A DNA stretch of 64,000 bases from Dethiosulfovibrio russensis (GTDB lineage Bacteria; Synergistota; Synergistia; Synergistales; Dethiosulfovibrionaceae): contig NZ_JAKGUG010000004.1 of NCBI RefSeq assembly GCF_021568855.1, forward strand, positions 248,001-312,000. Reading direction: 5' to 3'. The position numbers and the translations under genes were made by a program. The notes beneath the pieces are model-generated. The model worked only from the letters and a program-made list of their open reading frames with translations, was not told the origin of the DNA and ran no database searches. Shown in pieces: positions 8,495 to 16,889 of this stretch (its first letter is position 1; each line of letters begins with the position of its first letter).

Positions 8495-9279
8495 CGCCGA
8501 GCCCAGGGACATAGCCCTCTTTTACCGGCATCGATAAAGTCGAGCATATCTCCTATGAGAGGGTCGTCTCCCATCTGTTCCCTCAGAAGCGCAGTGGCAT
8601 CCCTTATGTTAAGACCGGACCTGTAGAGGGTTCTGTAGGCTCTCTTTATATCCAGTCTTTGCCCGGAGGTGAAACCGCCCCGTCTGAGGCCGACTACGTT
8701 CAGGCCGTATACCTTGGCCGGATGACCGTCCACCATGGCGTAGTGAGGTACGTCCTTAACTACCTTGGACGCGCCCCCTACCATGCAGTATTTGCCTACC
8801 GACACGAACTGATGCAGCCCGGAGAGCCCGCTCATGACGGTTCCGTCTCCAAGAGAGGAGTAACCGGAAAGCCCCGATTTATTGGCTACCGTGACATCCT
8901 TGCCGACTCGGACGTTGTGTGCCACGTGGACCCCCTCCATCAGCATGGACCTGTCGCCTACTACGGTCTCGTTACCCTCTCCGGAAGCCCTGTTGATCGT
9001 AACGGCTTCACGAAGGACGACCTCGTCTCCTATCCTTACCCAGGATATCTCTCCCTTGAAGTCGTGGTCCTGAGGTTCTCCGCCCAAGACGGCGTTCTCC
9101 CATATGCGGCAGTCGGCCCCTATGGACACGAAGTCCATGACTCGGACGAAAGAGCCCAGGACCGTTCCGGAACCGATGGAGACTTTCCCGTCTATCACGG
9201 AATAGGGTCCGATTACCACGTTCTCCCCTATCTCGGCCTCCGGCGATACTATTGCTGTAGCGTGTATTTGGACCGACAC
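8491..9279 (-). CDS. lpxA: UDP-N-acetylglucosamine O-acyltransferase
   Basis: A 262-aa left-handed beta-helix protein with hexapeptide repeats from residue 10 (AEIGENVVIG) through about 180, then a helical C-terminus. MEGVHVAHNVRVG holds the catalytic His region of LpxA, and GLNVVGLRRGGF is the family signature after the helix. LpxA adds the first acyl chain from acyl-ACP to the 3-OH of UDP-GlcNAc. The start is GTG 9279 with a GGAG that also contains the end of fabZ. It follows fabZ, which supplies or competes for the same 3-hydroxyacyl-ACP pool; fabZ-lpxA adjacency is common in diderms. Confidence 0.94.
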   Translation of the reverse strand: MSVQIHATAIVSPEAEIGENVVIGPYSVIDGKVSIGSGTVLGSFVRVMDFVSIGADCRIWENAVLGGEPQDHDFKGEISWVRIGDEVVLREAVTINRASGEGNETVVGDRSMLMEGVHVAHNVRVGKDVTVANKSGLSGYSSLGDGTVMSGLSGLHQFVSVGKYCMVGGASKVVKDVPHYAMVDGHPAKVYGLNVVGLRRGGFTSGQRLDIKRAYRTLYRSGLNIRDATALLREQMGDDPLIGDMLDFIDAGKRGLCPWARR

Positions 9280-9286
9280 GATGGGG

Positions 9287-9718
9287 TTACTCCAACCTGT
9301 CGTCCACTACGAATCCGAGCTCGGCCTCCGCGACCACGTCGTCTCCGACCTTTGCCACGGTGGACACCTTGCCGACCTTGCCTCTAAGACGTGTCAGAGT
9401 AGCGGTGGTTATCAGCTGATCTCCGGGCCTTACGGGGCGACGGAAACGGGCCTTTACCACCGACGTGAGGTATATCACCTTGCCCTCGAACTCGGGCTTT
9501 GAAAGCAGAACCACCGCTCCTGTCTGCCCCATTGCCTCGATTATGAGAACTCCGGGCATGACCGGTTCCCCGGGGAAATGGCCCATGAAGAAAGGCTCGT
9601 TTATCGTAACGTTCTTTAGGCCAACCACCCGCTCGAGGTCTGATTCCAATATGCGGTCAACCAGAAGGAAGGGGTAACGATGGGGAAGGAACTCCATTAT
9701 CTTGTTGATGTCGAACAT
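9287..9718 (-). CDS. fabZ: 3-hydroxyacyl-ACP dehydratase
   Basis: The start is ATG 9718 (143 aa, MFDINKIMEFLPH), with GGAGG about 10 nt upstream; TTG 9727 in the same frame sits right on that site and is less likely. The hot-dog-fold catalytic residues are visible: His in LPHRYPFLLVDR and Glu in GHFPGEPVMPGVLIIEAMGQ. FabZ dehydrates 3-hydroxyacyl-ACP in fatty acid elongation and competes with LpxA and LpxD for the same substrate. It lies between lpxC and lpxA. Confidence 0.95.
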   Translation of the reverse strand: MFDINKIMEFLPHRYPFLLVDRILESDLERVVGLKNVTINEPFFMGHFPGEPVMPGVLIIEAMGQTGAVVLLSKPEFEGKVIYLTSVVKARFRRPVRPGDQLITTATLTRLRGKVGKVSTVAKVGDDVVAEAELGFVVDDRLE

Positions 9719-9723
9719 AACGA

Positions 9724-10557
9724 TCAATCCTCCGATATTCTTCTTTTAGCTATCTCTTTTACCAGTCTCTGATGCATTGAATGGCCGGCTTTAATGGCTA
9801 TGACGTGGGCGGCAAGGGGACGACCGAGCAAAACCAGGTCTCCCAATAGGTCCAGTATCTTATGACGAACGAACTCGTCTTCGAATCGAAGTCCGCCCTT
9901 GGCCAGGATTTTCCGTCCGTCCACCACCATGGCGTTTTCCAGCGAGCCTCCCAGTGAGAGTCCGTTTTTTCTAAGGGTCTCGACGTCCTCCATCATGGCG
10001 AAGGTTCGACATGATGCTATCCGGTCGATAAAATTATCACGGCTAAGGTCCATAGAGAGGCATTGAGTTCCTATGGCAGTGCCGGGATAGTCGATAACAT
10101 AGGTCACCCTCAATCCGTCGTAGGGCAGTGCCACCACCGATCTTCCCGAGGATCGATCGTCTACCGCTATCGGTCCGTCCAGCCTCAGGGGGTCGAGAAA
10201 TCCGTCTTCAGTCACCCCCGCATTCAACAGGGCTTCCGCAAAGGACGATGCGCAGCCATCCATGGCCGGAATCTCTCCTCCGACGACTTCCACGGCGATC
10301 TCGTCCAGCCCCAATCCGGCAATGGCTCCGAACAGGTGTTCAACCGTCCGGACCTTGTAGCCGTCGGACAGAGTAAGAACGGTCCCTCTTCCGTCTCCGT
10401 CCCAGTCAAGACGATCTAGTGGAATGAGCGATCCGTCTCGATAGAGGTTAATTCCCTTTTTGCCCGATGGGAATACCCGAACGGAACAGTCCATACCGGA
10501 ATGGAGCCCTACCCCTCGGAAAAGGACCTCTCGATCGAGAAAATACCTGGAAAACAC
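9724..10557 (-). CDS. lpxC: UDP-3-O-acyl-N-acetylglucosamine deacetylase
   Basis: A 277-aa zinc deacetylase. Metal and catalytic motifs are VEHLFGA (first Zn His), HKILDLLGDL (second Zn His and Asp) and the C-terminal GHSMHQRL (catalytic His region). GVGLHSG near residue 16 is the conserved N-terminal signature. It performs the first committed step of lipid A synthesis in the cytoplasm. The start is GTG 10557, just after the lpxD stop, with GGAGG 9 nt upstream. The order lpxD-lpxC-fabZ-lpxA differs from the enterobacterial lpxD-fabZ-lpxA-lpxB order but keeps the same enzymes together. Confidence 0.95.
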   Translation of the reverse strand: MFSRYFLDREVLFRGVGLHSGMDCSVRVFPSGKKGINLYRDGSLIPLDRLDWDGDGRGTVLTLSDGYKVRTVEHLFGAIAGLGLDEIAVEVVGGEIPAMDGCASSFAEALLNAGVTEDGFLDPLRLDGPIAVDDRSSGRSVVALPYDGLRVTYVIDYPGTAIGTQCLSMDLSRDNFIDRIASCRTFAMMEDVETLRKNGLSLGGSLENAMVVDGRKILAKGGLRFEDEFVRHKILDLLGDLVLLGRPLAAHVIAIKAGHSMHQRLVKEIAKRRISED

Positions 10558-10558
10558 G

Positions 10559-11575
10559 TCAACTATCCTCCGATAGAAACCGCTCTAGGCGCTTCACCCT
10601 GTCGAAGAGATCCCCTATTCTAGCGGTATAGGCGTCCTGTCGGAGCTGGGAACGGTGATCCCTGGCGGGGAAGCCGGAGACGAGCGAGCCGGAGGGGAGG
10701 TCTTTGGTGACCCCTCCCAAGGCGGCGACCACCGAGTCCGACCCTATCCTGGTGTGGTCCTGCACCCCGGATCGGGCCGCCATAACGACCCTGTCCTCCA
10801 AAACCGCGCTGCCTGCGATTCCCACCTGAGCGGCCAATAGACAGTCTTTACCGATAAAGACGTTGTGCCCTATCTGTATGTGGTTGTCTATCTTTGTCCC
10901 ATCGCCTATTACCGTATCTCCTATGGTGCCTCTATCGATGGACGTATTGGCCCCTATCTCGACATCGTCGCAGATCCGAACTCCGCCTATCTGTGGAACC
11001 TTGACGATTCGACGCTCTTTAGAGGCCGGTATATGACCGAAGCCGTCCGCTCCTATAACGACGTTGCCATGGATAAAGGCCCTTTTGCCAATGGAACATC
11101 CCCTATATATAACGACACCTGGCTCTATCACCGAGTCCTCGCCGATGGAGACTCCCTTACCCACGAAGACGTTCGCCCTGAGGACCGCCCCTGCCGATAC
11201 GGAAGCCCCCTCGGACAGAACGCAAAGAGGTCCGATGGAGGCGTTTTCGTCCACGTGGGCGGATCGATGGACCACAGCCGAGGGGTCTATTCCCGCCGGA
11301 ACGGTCGCTTTTTCCTGAAAAAGCCCGAGAAGGACGGCCATGGCCAGTCGTGGTTCCCGAACGGAAATGCCTATTCTGCCGTCGGAAAAAACCTCTTCTT
11401 TACCGACTATCGACACCCCGTCGGGAATGTCCTTCAAGACCCTTCCGTCCAGAACCACCACTATGCTGTCCCCGGAGGCATCCTCCGGGGTGGAGACTCT
11501 GCCGATCAGGGCGTCCCCGTTTCCTATACATCGGCCCTCCAGTATCTCGGAAAGCTGACTCAGACTGTAAGACAT
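10559..11575 (-). CDS. lpxD: UDP-3-O-(3-hydroxyacyl)glucosamine N-acyltransferase
   Basis: A 338-aa protein with an N-terminal uridine-binding domain (1-100), many hexapeptide repeats forming a left-handed beta-helix (about 105-300), and a C-terminal helical segment that looks weakly coiled ([16 protein letters not shown]). IGADGFGH and the [11 protein letters not shown] segment with the catalytic His are the LpxD signatures. The enzyme adds the second acyl chain, on N-2, after LpxC. The start is ATG 11575 with a purine-rich leader. The usual position after bamA is kept, but an unknown gene replaces skp between them. Confidence 0.94.
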   Translation of the reverse strand: MSYSLSQLSEILEGRCIGNGDALIGRVSTPEDASGDSIVVVLDGRVLKDIPDGVSIVGKEEVFSDGRIGISVREPRLAMAVLLGLFQEKATVPAGIDPSAVVHRSAHVDENASIGPLCVLSEGASVSAGAVLRANVFVGKGVSIGEDSVIEPGVVIYRGCSIGKRAFIHGNVVIGADGFGHIPASKERRIVKVPQIGGVRICDDVEIGANTSIDRGTIGDTVIGDGTKIDNHIQIGHNVFIGKDCLLAAQVGIAGSAVLEDRVVMAARSGVQDHTRIGSDSVVAALGGVTKDLPSGSLVSGFPARDHRSQLRQDAYTARIGDLFDRVKRLERFLSEDS

Positions 11576-11606
11576 ATAAAGCTCTCTCTCCTCTCGACGA
11601 CCGATC

Positions 11607-12923
11607 TTACAGATCTCCTACGGCACGAAGACTCCACCGATCGTCGTAACGGTCGTCGTAATTGATCTCCACCGAGACGACCTGGTTTATCCTGTATCCC
11701 AGGGCCAGCTGGCTTTCGTCGTTCTCGCTGTAACGGCACCAGAAATAAGGTCCTTTTCTGTTTCCCCTAACCCACAACCTATACCAAAGATCGTCGTCGG
11801 GATCGACGTATTCGACACCTATCCAGATCGGATCGACCAGACCCCATCTAAGGCCCATACGGCTCTCGAGGCTCCAGTTTTCCAGGTCGACCAGAAATTC
11901 TCCGTAAAGCTCCGACTCCCAGCGGGGAACCAGCTTGACGAAACGGCCCAGATGAAGCCCCAATTCGGGAGATCTGCCGTTTGCACCGGCCTGAGCGGCC
12001 AGCCAGGCCCTGAGGACGTAACGTCGACTCTCCACCAGGGCGTCCACCTTAGTTATCTGACTGGGAACCACAGATAGGCTGACGTCGGACCTGGAGTTGG
12101 AGACGGTGTTTCTCTTCTCTACCATGGCTTTGGCCCATAGGTCCAAGGCTTCGCCGTGAGATTCGATCCACGATACGGGAAGCCCCATCACAGGAGAAAG
12201 ATCCTTCAGCAAAGACTCTTTCAGCCTGTCCATAAGTATGTTGGGCAAAGTTCCGGAATATATGGCCGGATCTGTGGCCAAGACGTAGGGAGGCTCGGGC
12301 GTGACGGTCAACTCGAGGAGAACTCCGCCATCCTTAAGTCGGACGACGGCTCCGCCTCTCCAGCCAGGCATTCTATCTTCCATAACGGATCGAAGCTCCG
12401 CTCTGAAAGCGTCGTCTCCCCAGGTCAGTGCCTGATAGGGCACGCCGGACAGTTTGTCCAGCATTTCCGATTCGACAGATTCGAGGTCGTCTGCCATCCA
12501 TAGAGAGAAGGGCTCTCTCAGCTCCGGAGATCGGAACTTGACCTGCCAGGGAAGGACCTTTTTGGCCGACAGGACTATGGACGGATTGCTCCGTCCGTTT
12601 TTGATGACGTCTACTTCGTAACCGTTGAAAAGCCGGCCGGAGACCAGCCCAAGGGTGTCCACCGCCCGAGAGCGGGATAGTCCGCTTCTAGAAAGCTCGG
12701 ACCATACGGCATCCACCGCCCTCTCCGCTGCGTCGGAGATCCATAGCGGTGCACCGAAGACCTTTATCTCGGATCCCAACGCAGGCAAGACCAAGGACGA
12801 AAAAAGGAGGGCCAGGGCGACAGTGACGGCCGCCACAGCCCCCCTAAGGCCCTTCTCTCGACCTCGATCAGAAAATTTCGCCGAACCCGAAATGGAACTG
12901 CGAGTCGTCATCGCCGTTCGCAT
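11607..12923 (-). CDS. Unknown exported protein between bamA and lpxD
   Basis: I do not recognise this family. Residues about 28-50 ([23 protein letters not shown]) form a signal-peptide core ending in a small residue, so the protein is probably exported. The C-terminal 130 residues are rich in alternating hydrophobic/aromatic residues ([54 protein letters not shown]), a pattern fitting outer-membrane beta strands, although the last residue is Leu rather than Phe. The start is uncertain: ATG 12923 or 12911 overlap bamA by about 50 nt without a clear ribosome site, while GTG 12836 follows AGGGGG but would leave no basic n-region. It occupies the slot where skp lies in many diderms. Confidence 0.72.
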   Translation of the reverse strand: MRTAMTTRSSISGSAKFSDRGREKGLRGAVAAVTVALALLFSSLVLPALGSEIKVFGAPLWISDAAERAVDAVWSELSRSGLSRSRAVDTLGLVSGRLFNGYEVDVIKNGRSNPSIVLSAKKVLPWQVKFRSPELREPFSLWMADDLESVESEMLDKLSGVPYQALTWGDDAFRAELRSVMEDRMPGWRGGAVVRLKDGGVLLELTVTPEPPYVLATDPAIYSGTLPNILMDRLKESLLKDLSPVMGLPVSWIESHGEALDLWAKAMVEKRNTVSNSRSDVSLSVVPSQITKVDALVESRRYVLRAWLAAQAGANGRSPELGLHLGRFVKLVPRWESELYGEFLVDLENWSLESRMGLRWGLVDPIWIGVEYVDPDDDLWYRLWVRGNRKGPYFWCRYSENDESQLALGYRINQVVSVEINYDDRYDDRWSLRAVGDL

Positions 12924-14601
12924 AGTCCAGACGCAGATTGCCCAGAGGGGTGTTGACCCTCACCCCGAAACCGTAGTCGTCTATCATGTCGGAGAAGCTC
13001 ATCTCGGTGTTCCCTATATCGTAGAACAGGACGAAGGAGAAGGCCTCCTCTATGGGAACGTGGAGCTCGAAGTTACCGAGAAGCATTTCCTCTCCCTTGA
13101 ACTGACCCGATTCGTACCCCCTCAGGGTGGTGGAACCGCCCATCTCGTAGCGCTCCATCCAGGGGATGGTGCCGCTGGACGAACCGGCCTTTATCCTGGC
13201 GGCTATGTACACCGGGTTATCTTTCTTGACGTTTATGTCGACCAGATCCTCCACGTCCTTGATGGGAAGAAAGGCCTTGCCCTCGAACCAGTATTTCGTG
13301 AAAGTCCAATCTCCCCCAAGAAGCTCCATGGCGTGCTCGACCGCGATGGTCTCGATATCGCCCTTTCTGTAGCTGAGGTAGGGATCCAGGTTGTTTCTGG
13401 ACACCTTTCCCTCGACGGAGAAGGTGGTTCCGCTGGTGCCGCCGTTGGCGGTGGCGAGATCGAACTGATCCCTGGAGCCGCTTTTGAACTCGACTTCGCT
13501 GTCGTGCCAGTCGAGCGTGACGAACCAGCTGAGCTTATCGTCGCCCTTGAACTTCTTTCCCGCTCCGATGTAGCCCCCCGTGCGCTTCTCGTCGTATTCG
13601 AAAAGCTCTAGGTCGGTAGCGATGCTGTTGTCCCAGTAGGACCTATCCTCGTATTCCCTGCTGTAGGCACCGATCTTCCATGCGTAGGTTTTGTCGTCCA
13701 TGTAGTTGTCGGAGAGGCTGGCCCAGTACCCCTCGTAATCTCCGGCTTCGAAACCCACGTCCAGGTTCACGCCCCGGCCCGCCAGGTTGGAGTCGCCGTA
13801 GGAAACACCGCCTCCCCAGCCGCTGCTGGAGCCGTGGCTGATGGAAAAAGAGACCCTGCCGGTCTTCTGTTCCTTAACGGTAAGGATGAGGTCCATGTCT
13901 CCCGAGCCGTCCTCGGAGGGTTCGAAACCTACGCTGACGTCCTCGAAATAACCGAGCGCCCTTATCTTGTTGAGGGAGTGGCGAAGCCTGATAGAGTTGA
14001 AAAGGTCGCCTTCCTTTACGTCTATGACCCGACGGACGACGTAAGTCTTGGTTTTTCTGTTGCCCTGGATGACGATCTCTCCGATACGGGGCTCCAGTAT
14101 GTAGACCTTGACTATGCCGCCCTCGACCTGAACGTCCTCGATACGCATCATGACGTAACCGTCTTCCTGAAACTTGTCCCTTATTCTCTGAAGGTCGTGG
14201 CGGAAAAAGACCCGATTGAAGACCGTTCCAGGCGTGGTGAATACCTGCTTCATGAGGTCTTCTTCGCTGTAGACGGTATTACCTACGAATTCGACCTTTT
14301 CGACCACGGGGTTCTCGGTTACAACGTAGGTGACAGACGCACCTCCGTTGTAGGGGTCTATCTTGGCATCCACATAGGAGAAAAATCCCAGGCCGTAGAT
14401 GGCCTCTATGTCCTTCTTGAGGACATCCTGATTCAAGGGTTCCCCTATCTCTGTCTGTACGACCCCGAGAATATGCTGGGAGACGACCTCCTCGTTTCCC
14501 TGAACGTCTATCATGGTGACCACTGGCGCAGCGCTGGCTACGGAAAAAAACGCAGCTACCAGTCCTATGGCTAAAAGCAACGATACCGACGGTCGCCTCA
14601 C
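12868..14601 (-). CDS. bamA: Outer membrane protein assembly factor BamA, three POTRA domains
   Basis: A 577-aa protein with a signal peptide (1-24, ending SVASA), three POTRA domains (about 28-100, 101-177, 178-250) and a beta-barrel (255-577) ending in Phe. The RGYESGQFKGEEMLLGNFELHVPI segment region carries the conserved RGY turn of the Omp85 barrel lid loop. BamA inserts barrel proteins into the outer membrane. Three POTRAs and 577 residues make it shorter than the five-POTRA proteobacterial form. The start is GTG 14601 with AAGGAGAGG 5 nt upstream. It opens the lipid A gene run, coupling protein and LPS assembly at the outer membrane. Confidence 0.92.
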   Translation of the reverse strand: MRRPSVSLLLAIGLVAAFFSVASAAPVVTMIDVQGNEEVVSQHILGVVQTEIGEPLNQDVLKKDIEAIYGLGFFSYVDAKIDPYNGGASVTYVVTENPVVEKVEFVGNTVYSEEDLMKQVFTTPGTVFNRVFFRHDLQRIRDKFQEDGYVMMRIEDVQVEGGIVKVYILEPRIGEIVIQGNRKTKTYVVRRVIDVKEGDLFNSIRLRHSLNKIRALGYFEDVSVGFEPSEDGSGDMDLILTVKEQKTGRVSFSISHGSSSGWGGGVSYGDSNLAGRGVNLDVGFEAGDYEGYWASLSDNYMDDKTYAWKIGAYSREYEDRSYWDNSIATDLELFEYDEKRTGGYIGAGKKFKGDDKLSWFVTLDWHDSEVEFKSGSRDQFDLATANGGTSGTTFSVEGKVSRNNLDPYLSYRKGDIETIAVEHAMELLGGDWTFTKYWFEGKAFLPIKDVEDLVDINVKKDNPVYIAARIKAGSSSGTIPWMERYEMGGSTTLRGYESGQFKGEEMLLGNFELHVPIEEAFSFVLFYDIGNTEMSFSDMIDDYGFGVRVNTPLGNLRLDYANGDDDSQFHFGFGEIF

Positions 14602-14627
14602 AAGACCCTCTCCTTCCGGATATTAGT

Positions 14628-15194
14628 TCATCTCTCTTCCAACAGGACGGGACCGTCGTCGGTCCTCAGTGCCCTCTGTCCAATCTCCATAAGCTCTATA
14701 AATTGATCCAACGGAACCTCGTTTTCGGAGGATCCACCCTTTACTGCCTTCATGGAGACCCGGTCCGACGGATTTTCCCGAACCGTAGCGGTCTCCGGAG
14801 CCCGTTCCGGGACGTTCGCACTGCTGAGGTTTTTCCTCAACATAAGCAGCATTTCCCTCTCGTCTCTAGTGACCAGTTCCAGAAGGGCCTTTTGGTCCTC
14901 CCATGCGAGAGAGGATCTCACGGCCCTGCGTACTGGCTCTGGCATAGAGACAGGAAAGGCCGCCACCAAGACGAACACGGCCGCAGCGACCGAGGCACCT
15001 ATGGACCGAGAGATTCGGCGAGTTCGGACCTTGGATCTGCTGCCGTCCACGATGGACCAAAGCTCTCTCCTAGCCGTCTCCAGCTCCGCCGAGGCACATT
15101 CCATATCGGCCAACGCGTTTTCCCAAGAACGAGACTTACATGCCACCAGACAACGTTCCAACCATCGTTGAACCTTTTTTATCTTTCCGTCCAT
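14628..15194 (-). CDS. Single-pass membrane protein, possible anti-sigma regulator
   Basis: The family is not recognised. ATG 15194 has GGAGGG 7 nt upstream and gives 188 aa; TTG 15212 lies upstream in frame. Topology is clear: a basic cytoplasmic N-terminal helical domain of about 75 residues with three Cys, one hydrophobic segment (about 72-92, IGASVAAAVFVLVAAFPVS), and an acidic, low-complexity C-terminal part outside. This N-in single-pass layout, and the position directly after a small sigma-factor gene, resemble anti-sigma factors, but I see no zinc-binding HxxxCxxC motif. The function is inference only. It is followed 26 nt later by bamA, so all three genes are likely co-transcribed. 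Confidence 0.65.
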   Translation of the reverse strand: MDGKIKKVQRWLERCLVACKSRSWENALADMECASAELETARRELWSIVDGSRSKVRTRRISRSIGASVAAAVFVLVAAFPVSMPEPVRRAVRSSLAWEDQKALLELVTRDEREMLLMLRKNLSSANVPERAPETATVRENPSDRVSMKAVKGGSSENEVPLDQFIELMEIGQRALRTDDGPVLLEER

Positions 15195-15246
15195 AAGAGG
15201 ACCCTCCCGCAAAATAAGGTATCATCCTGCGTAAAAGTATCCCCGA

Positions 15247-15816
15247 TCAGCCCCTAGAAGTGGCATCCTTCGGAGTGAGCCACGATTTCAGCCAGCCTAA
15301 GGCTTTTCTCCTGAGTCTGTAGACGTGGCTGACGTCTATATTCTCCTCCATTGCCACATCCTTGGCGTTGCGACCCTCCATTATCAGATCGGACAGTATC
15401 CTGGCCTCTCTCTCCGGCAGGTGTCTCAGTCCGTCCTTTAAATCCAAAACGGCGTCGATAGTCTCCGACGACATTGGGTCCCGAAGTTCCTCGTCAAAGC
15501 TATCCATGGGGAGGGGGGCCTTGGCCTCCTTCCTCTGGAGATAGTTCAACATCTGACCTCTTATTCTGTAGTAACCGTAGGTTGTGAAACGGAAACCTCT
15601 GGACGGGTCGAAGCTGTCTACTCCCTTTATGAGGGCCATCATTCCCTCTTGGATCAGGTCGGGGTATATGTCTCCACCGACGTTGAACTTCTTGGCGATC
15701 CAGAAGACCAAGGGACGATAGGCCAATATTAGATCTTCCCTTGCGGAGGGATCTCCGTCCTCTAGGGACGACCAAAGCCGTCTTTCTTCCTCTTCGGCTA
15801 GACGGTTTCCCTCCAT
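15247..15816 (-). CDS. Sigma-70 family sigma factor (regions 2 and 4), head of envelope operon
   Basis: A 189-aa sigma factor. Region 2 is visible as AREDLILAYRPLVFWIAKKF, DLIQEGMMALIKGVDSFDP and FRFTTYGYYRIRGQMLNYL (core binding and -10 recognition), and region 4 as LPEREARILSDLIMEG followed by a helix-turn-helix with VSHVYRLRRKALGWLKSWL. Regions 1 and 3 are short or absent, so it is an alternative factor, more like the FliA/sporulation type than classical ECF. The start is ATG 15816 with AGGGGG upstream. It precedes a membrane protein and then bamA and the lpx genes, suggesting a role in envelope gene control. That role is inferred from position. Confidence 0.85.
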   Translation of the reverse strand: MEGNRLAEEEERRLWSSLEDGDPSAREDLILAYRPLVFWIAKKFNVGGDIYPDLIQEGMMALIKGVDSFDPSRGFRFTTYGYYRIRGQMLNYLQRKEAKAPLPMDSFDEELRDPMSSETIDAVLDLKDGLRHLPEREARILSDLIMEGRNAKDVAMEENIDVSHVYRLRRKALGWLKSWLTPKDATSRG

Positions 15817-15851
15817 AGCGACGCCCCCTTTTCTAAATAGTCCCGAAGGTT

Positions 15852-15860
15852 ATTTTACCA
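15852..15860 (-). promoter_or_regulatory. Candidate extended -10 promoter for the sigma/bamA/lpx operon
   Basis: On the minus strand the sequence TGGTAAAAT fits TGn-TATAAT with one mismatch in the hexamer. No good -35 is seen at 16-18 nt. The predicted start would give a leader of about 29 nt before the sigma gene at 15816. There is no earlier promoter-like element between this gene and the phosphatase gene upstream. Confidence 0.4.
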
Positions 15861-15884
15861 GCTAAGGGGAAAAAAGGGGACTAT

Positions 15885-16532
15885 CTAAAAGGACAAAGGA
15901 AGCTTTGTCCCCGCCTCCATAAGTTGATGAAGGCTATCGTTGAAAAACATCAAAGATGGGCTTCCTCTCCAGAAGGAGACCCCCACCATGGCGCAGTTAT
16001 CCAGACGGAAACGCCAGACAGAGGAGTCGGGCAATGAAAAGAGGGAGGCCACTATCGCTCGAATCAGCCCTCCGTGGGTTACAGCCACCACCCTCTCTGC
16101 GTCGCAGGACAGAACCCTGGAGACCACCCGTTTTGCCCTTTCTCGGACCTTCTCGAAAGGCTCGCCTCCCGGGGGAGTCCATGAACCGGGATCGTTCCGC
16201 CAGCTCTCGTAGTCGCCGGAATAGGCATCCATGACCTCGCCTACAGACATGCCTTCCCAGGCTCCGAAGGAGATCTCCCTCAGGTCGTCCATAACGGAGA
16301 GCTCCGGCCCACCTCGCCACCTTTCAGAGACTATTTCGGCGGTTCTGAAGGCCCTTAGAAGCGGACTTACGAGACACACGTCAGGAACCCATTCGTTCAA
16401 TCTGTCGGCGGTCTTTTCCGCCTGGAGCTCTCCCGTTTCGTTGAGGGGTATATCCATTGAGCCCTGGTATTTAAAGGCGATGTTCCAGTCCGTCTGACCG
16501 TGGCGCAGGAGAAGAAGTTTTTTTTCGTCCAC
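15885..16532 (-). CDS. Histidine phosphatase (phosphoglycerate-mutase-like) family protein
   Basis: The start is GTG 16532 (215 aa, VDEKKLLLLRHGQTDWN), with GGAG 8 nt upstream; the longer in-frame version would run into the tRNA-Thr gene and is rejected. The catalytic motif LLRHGQTDWN is at residues 6-15, followed by SPLLRAFRTAEI, the acid/base Glu in REISFGAWEG, and the second His in VVAVTHGGLIRAI. The family includes phosphatases acting on sugar phosphates, alpha-ribazole phosphate and other small substrates as well as mutases; the sequence does not fix the substrate. It lies just after the tRNA terminator with only 23 nt between, so it may depend on read-through. Confidence 0.85.
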   Translation of the reverse strand: MDEKKLLLLRHGQTDWNIAFKYQGSMDIPLNETGELQAEKTADRLNEWVPDVCLVSPLLRAFRTAEIVSERWRGGPELSVMDDLREISFGAWEGMSVGEVMDAYSGDYESWRNDPGSWTPPGGEPFEKVRERAKRVVSRVLSCDAERVVAVTHGGLIRAIVASLFSLPDSSVWRFRLDNCAMVGVSFWRGSPSLMFFNDSLHQLMEAGTKLPLSF

Positions 16533-16554
16533 CGAGAAATCTCCTTTCGAGAGA

Positions 16555-16587
16555 TAAAAAAAAGGCCCCCGGTCGAGACCGAGAACC
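16555..16587 (-). terminator. Rho-independent terminator after the tRNA operon
   Basis: In the minus-strand transcript GGTTCTCGGT pairs with ACCGGGGGCC (10 bp including three G-U pairs) around a CTCG loop, followed by eight T. It lies 11 nt after the tRNA-Thr CCA end. The wobble pairs make it stronger on the minus strand than on the plus strand. Confidence 0.8.
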
Positions 16588-16597
16588 CTGAGATCAC

Positions 16598-16673
16598 TGG
16601 AGCCGGTGTGCAGATTTGAACTGCAGACCTGCGCATTACGAGTGCGCTGCTCTACCAACTGAGCTACACCGGC
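16598..16673 (-). tRNA. tRNA-Thr (anticodon CGT)
   Basis: A 76-nt cloverleaf on the minus strand: acceptor GCCGGTG/CACCGGC with encoded CCA, D-arm GCTCAGTTGGTAGAGC, anticodon stem GCGCA/TGCGC with loop CTCGTAA (anticodon CGT, reads ACG), and TTC-type T-loop TTCAAAT. It is the last of three tRNAs in the operon. Confidence 0.96.
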
Positions 16674-16680
16674 CAGAAAA

Positions 16681-16758
16681 TGGCGGTCCCAGCGGGATTT
16701 GAACCCGCGTCGCCGCCGTGAAAGGGCGGTGTCCTAGACCCCTGGACGATGGGACCGC
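16681..16758 (-). tRNA. tRNA-Glu (anticodon TTC)
   Basis: A 78-nt cloverleaf: acceptor GCGGTCC/GGACCGC with encoded CCA, anticodon stem CCGCC/GGCGG with loop CTTTCAC (anticodon TTC), and T-arm GCGGGTTCAAATCCCGC. Only one base separates it from tRNA-Lys and seven from tRNA-Thr, so the three are processed from one transcript. Confidence 0.96.
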
Positions 16759-16759
16759 T

Positions 16760-16835
16760 TGGTGAGCCGTGTGGGATTCGAACCCACGACACCCGGATTA
16801 AAAGTCCGGTGCTCTGCCAACTGAGCTAACGGCTC
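16760..16835 (-). tRNA. tRNA-Lys (anticodon TTT)
   Basis: A 76-nt cloverleaf: acceptor GAGCCGT/ACGGCTC with encoded CCA, D-arm GCTCAGTTGGCAGAGC, anticodon stem CCGGA/TCCGG with loop CTTTTAA (anticodon TTT), and T-arm GTGGGTTCGAATCCCAC. It is the first tRNA of the operon and lies 26 nt from the promoter -10. Confidence 0.96.
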
Positions 16836-16860
16836 TTCTGCATTCCGGGAACGCTTGGGT

Positions 16861-16889
16861 ATCTTACTGTCTCAGTCCGAGGTTGTCAA
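16861..16889 (-). promoter_or_regulatory. Sigma-70 promoter of the tRNA Lys-Glu-Thr operon
   Basis: On the minus strand a perfect -35 TTGACA (16884-16889) and a -10 TAAGAT (16861-16866) are separated by exactly 17 nt. The -35 overlaps the last codons of the DUF501 gene. This is the best housekeeping promoter in the window. Confidence 0.85.

Noticed and set aside
16533-16658. N-terminal extension of the histidine phosphatase into the tRNA-Thr gene
   Set aside because: It would translate tRNA sequence and the terminator; GTG 16532 has a proper ribosome site and starts at the family N-terminus.
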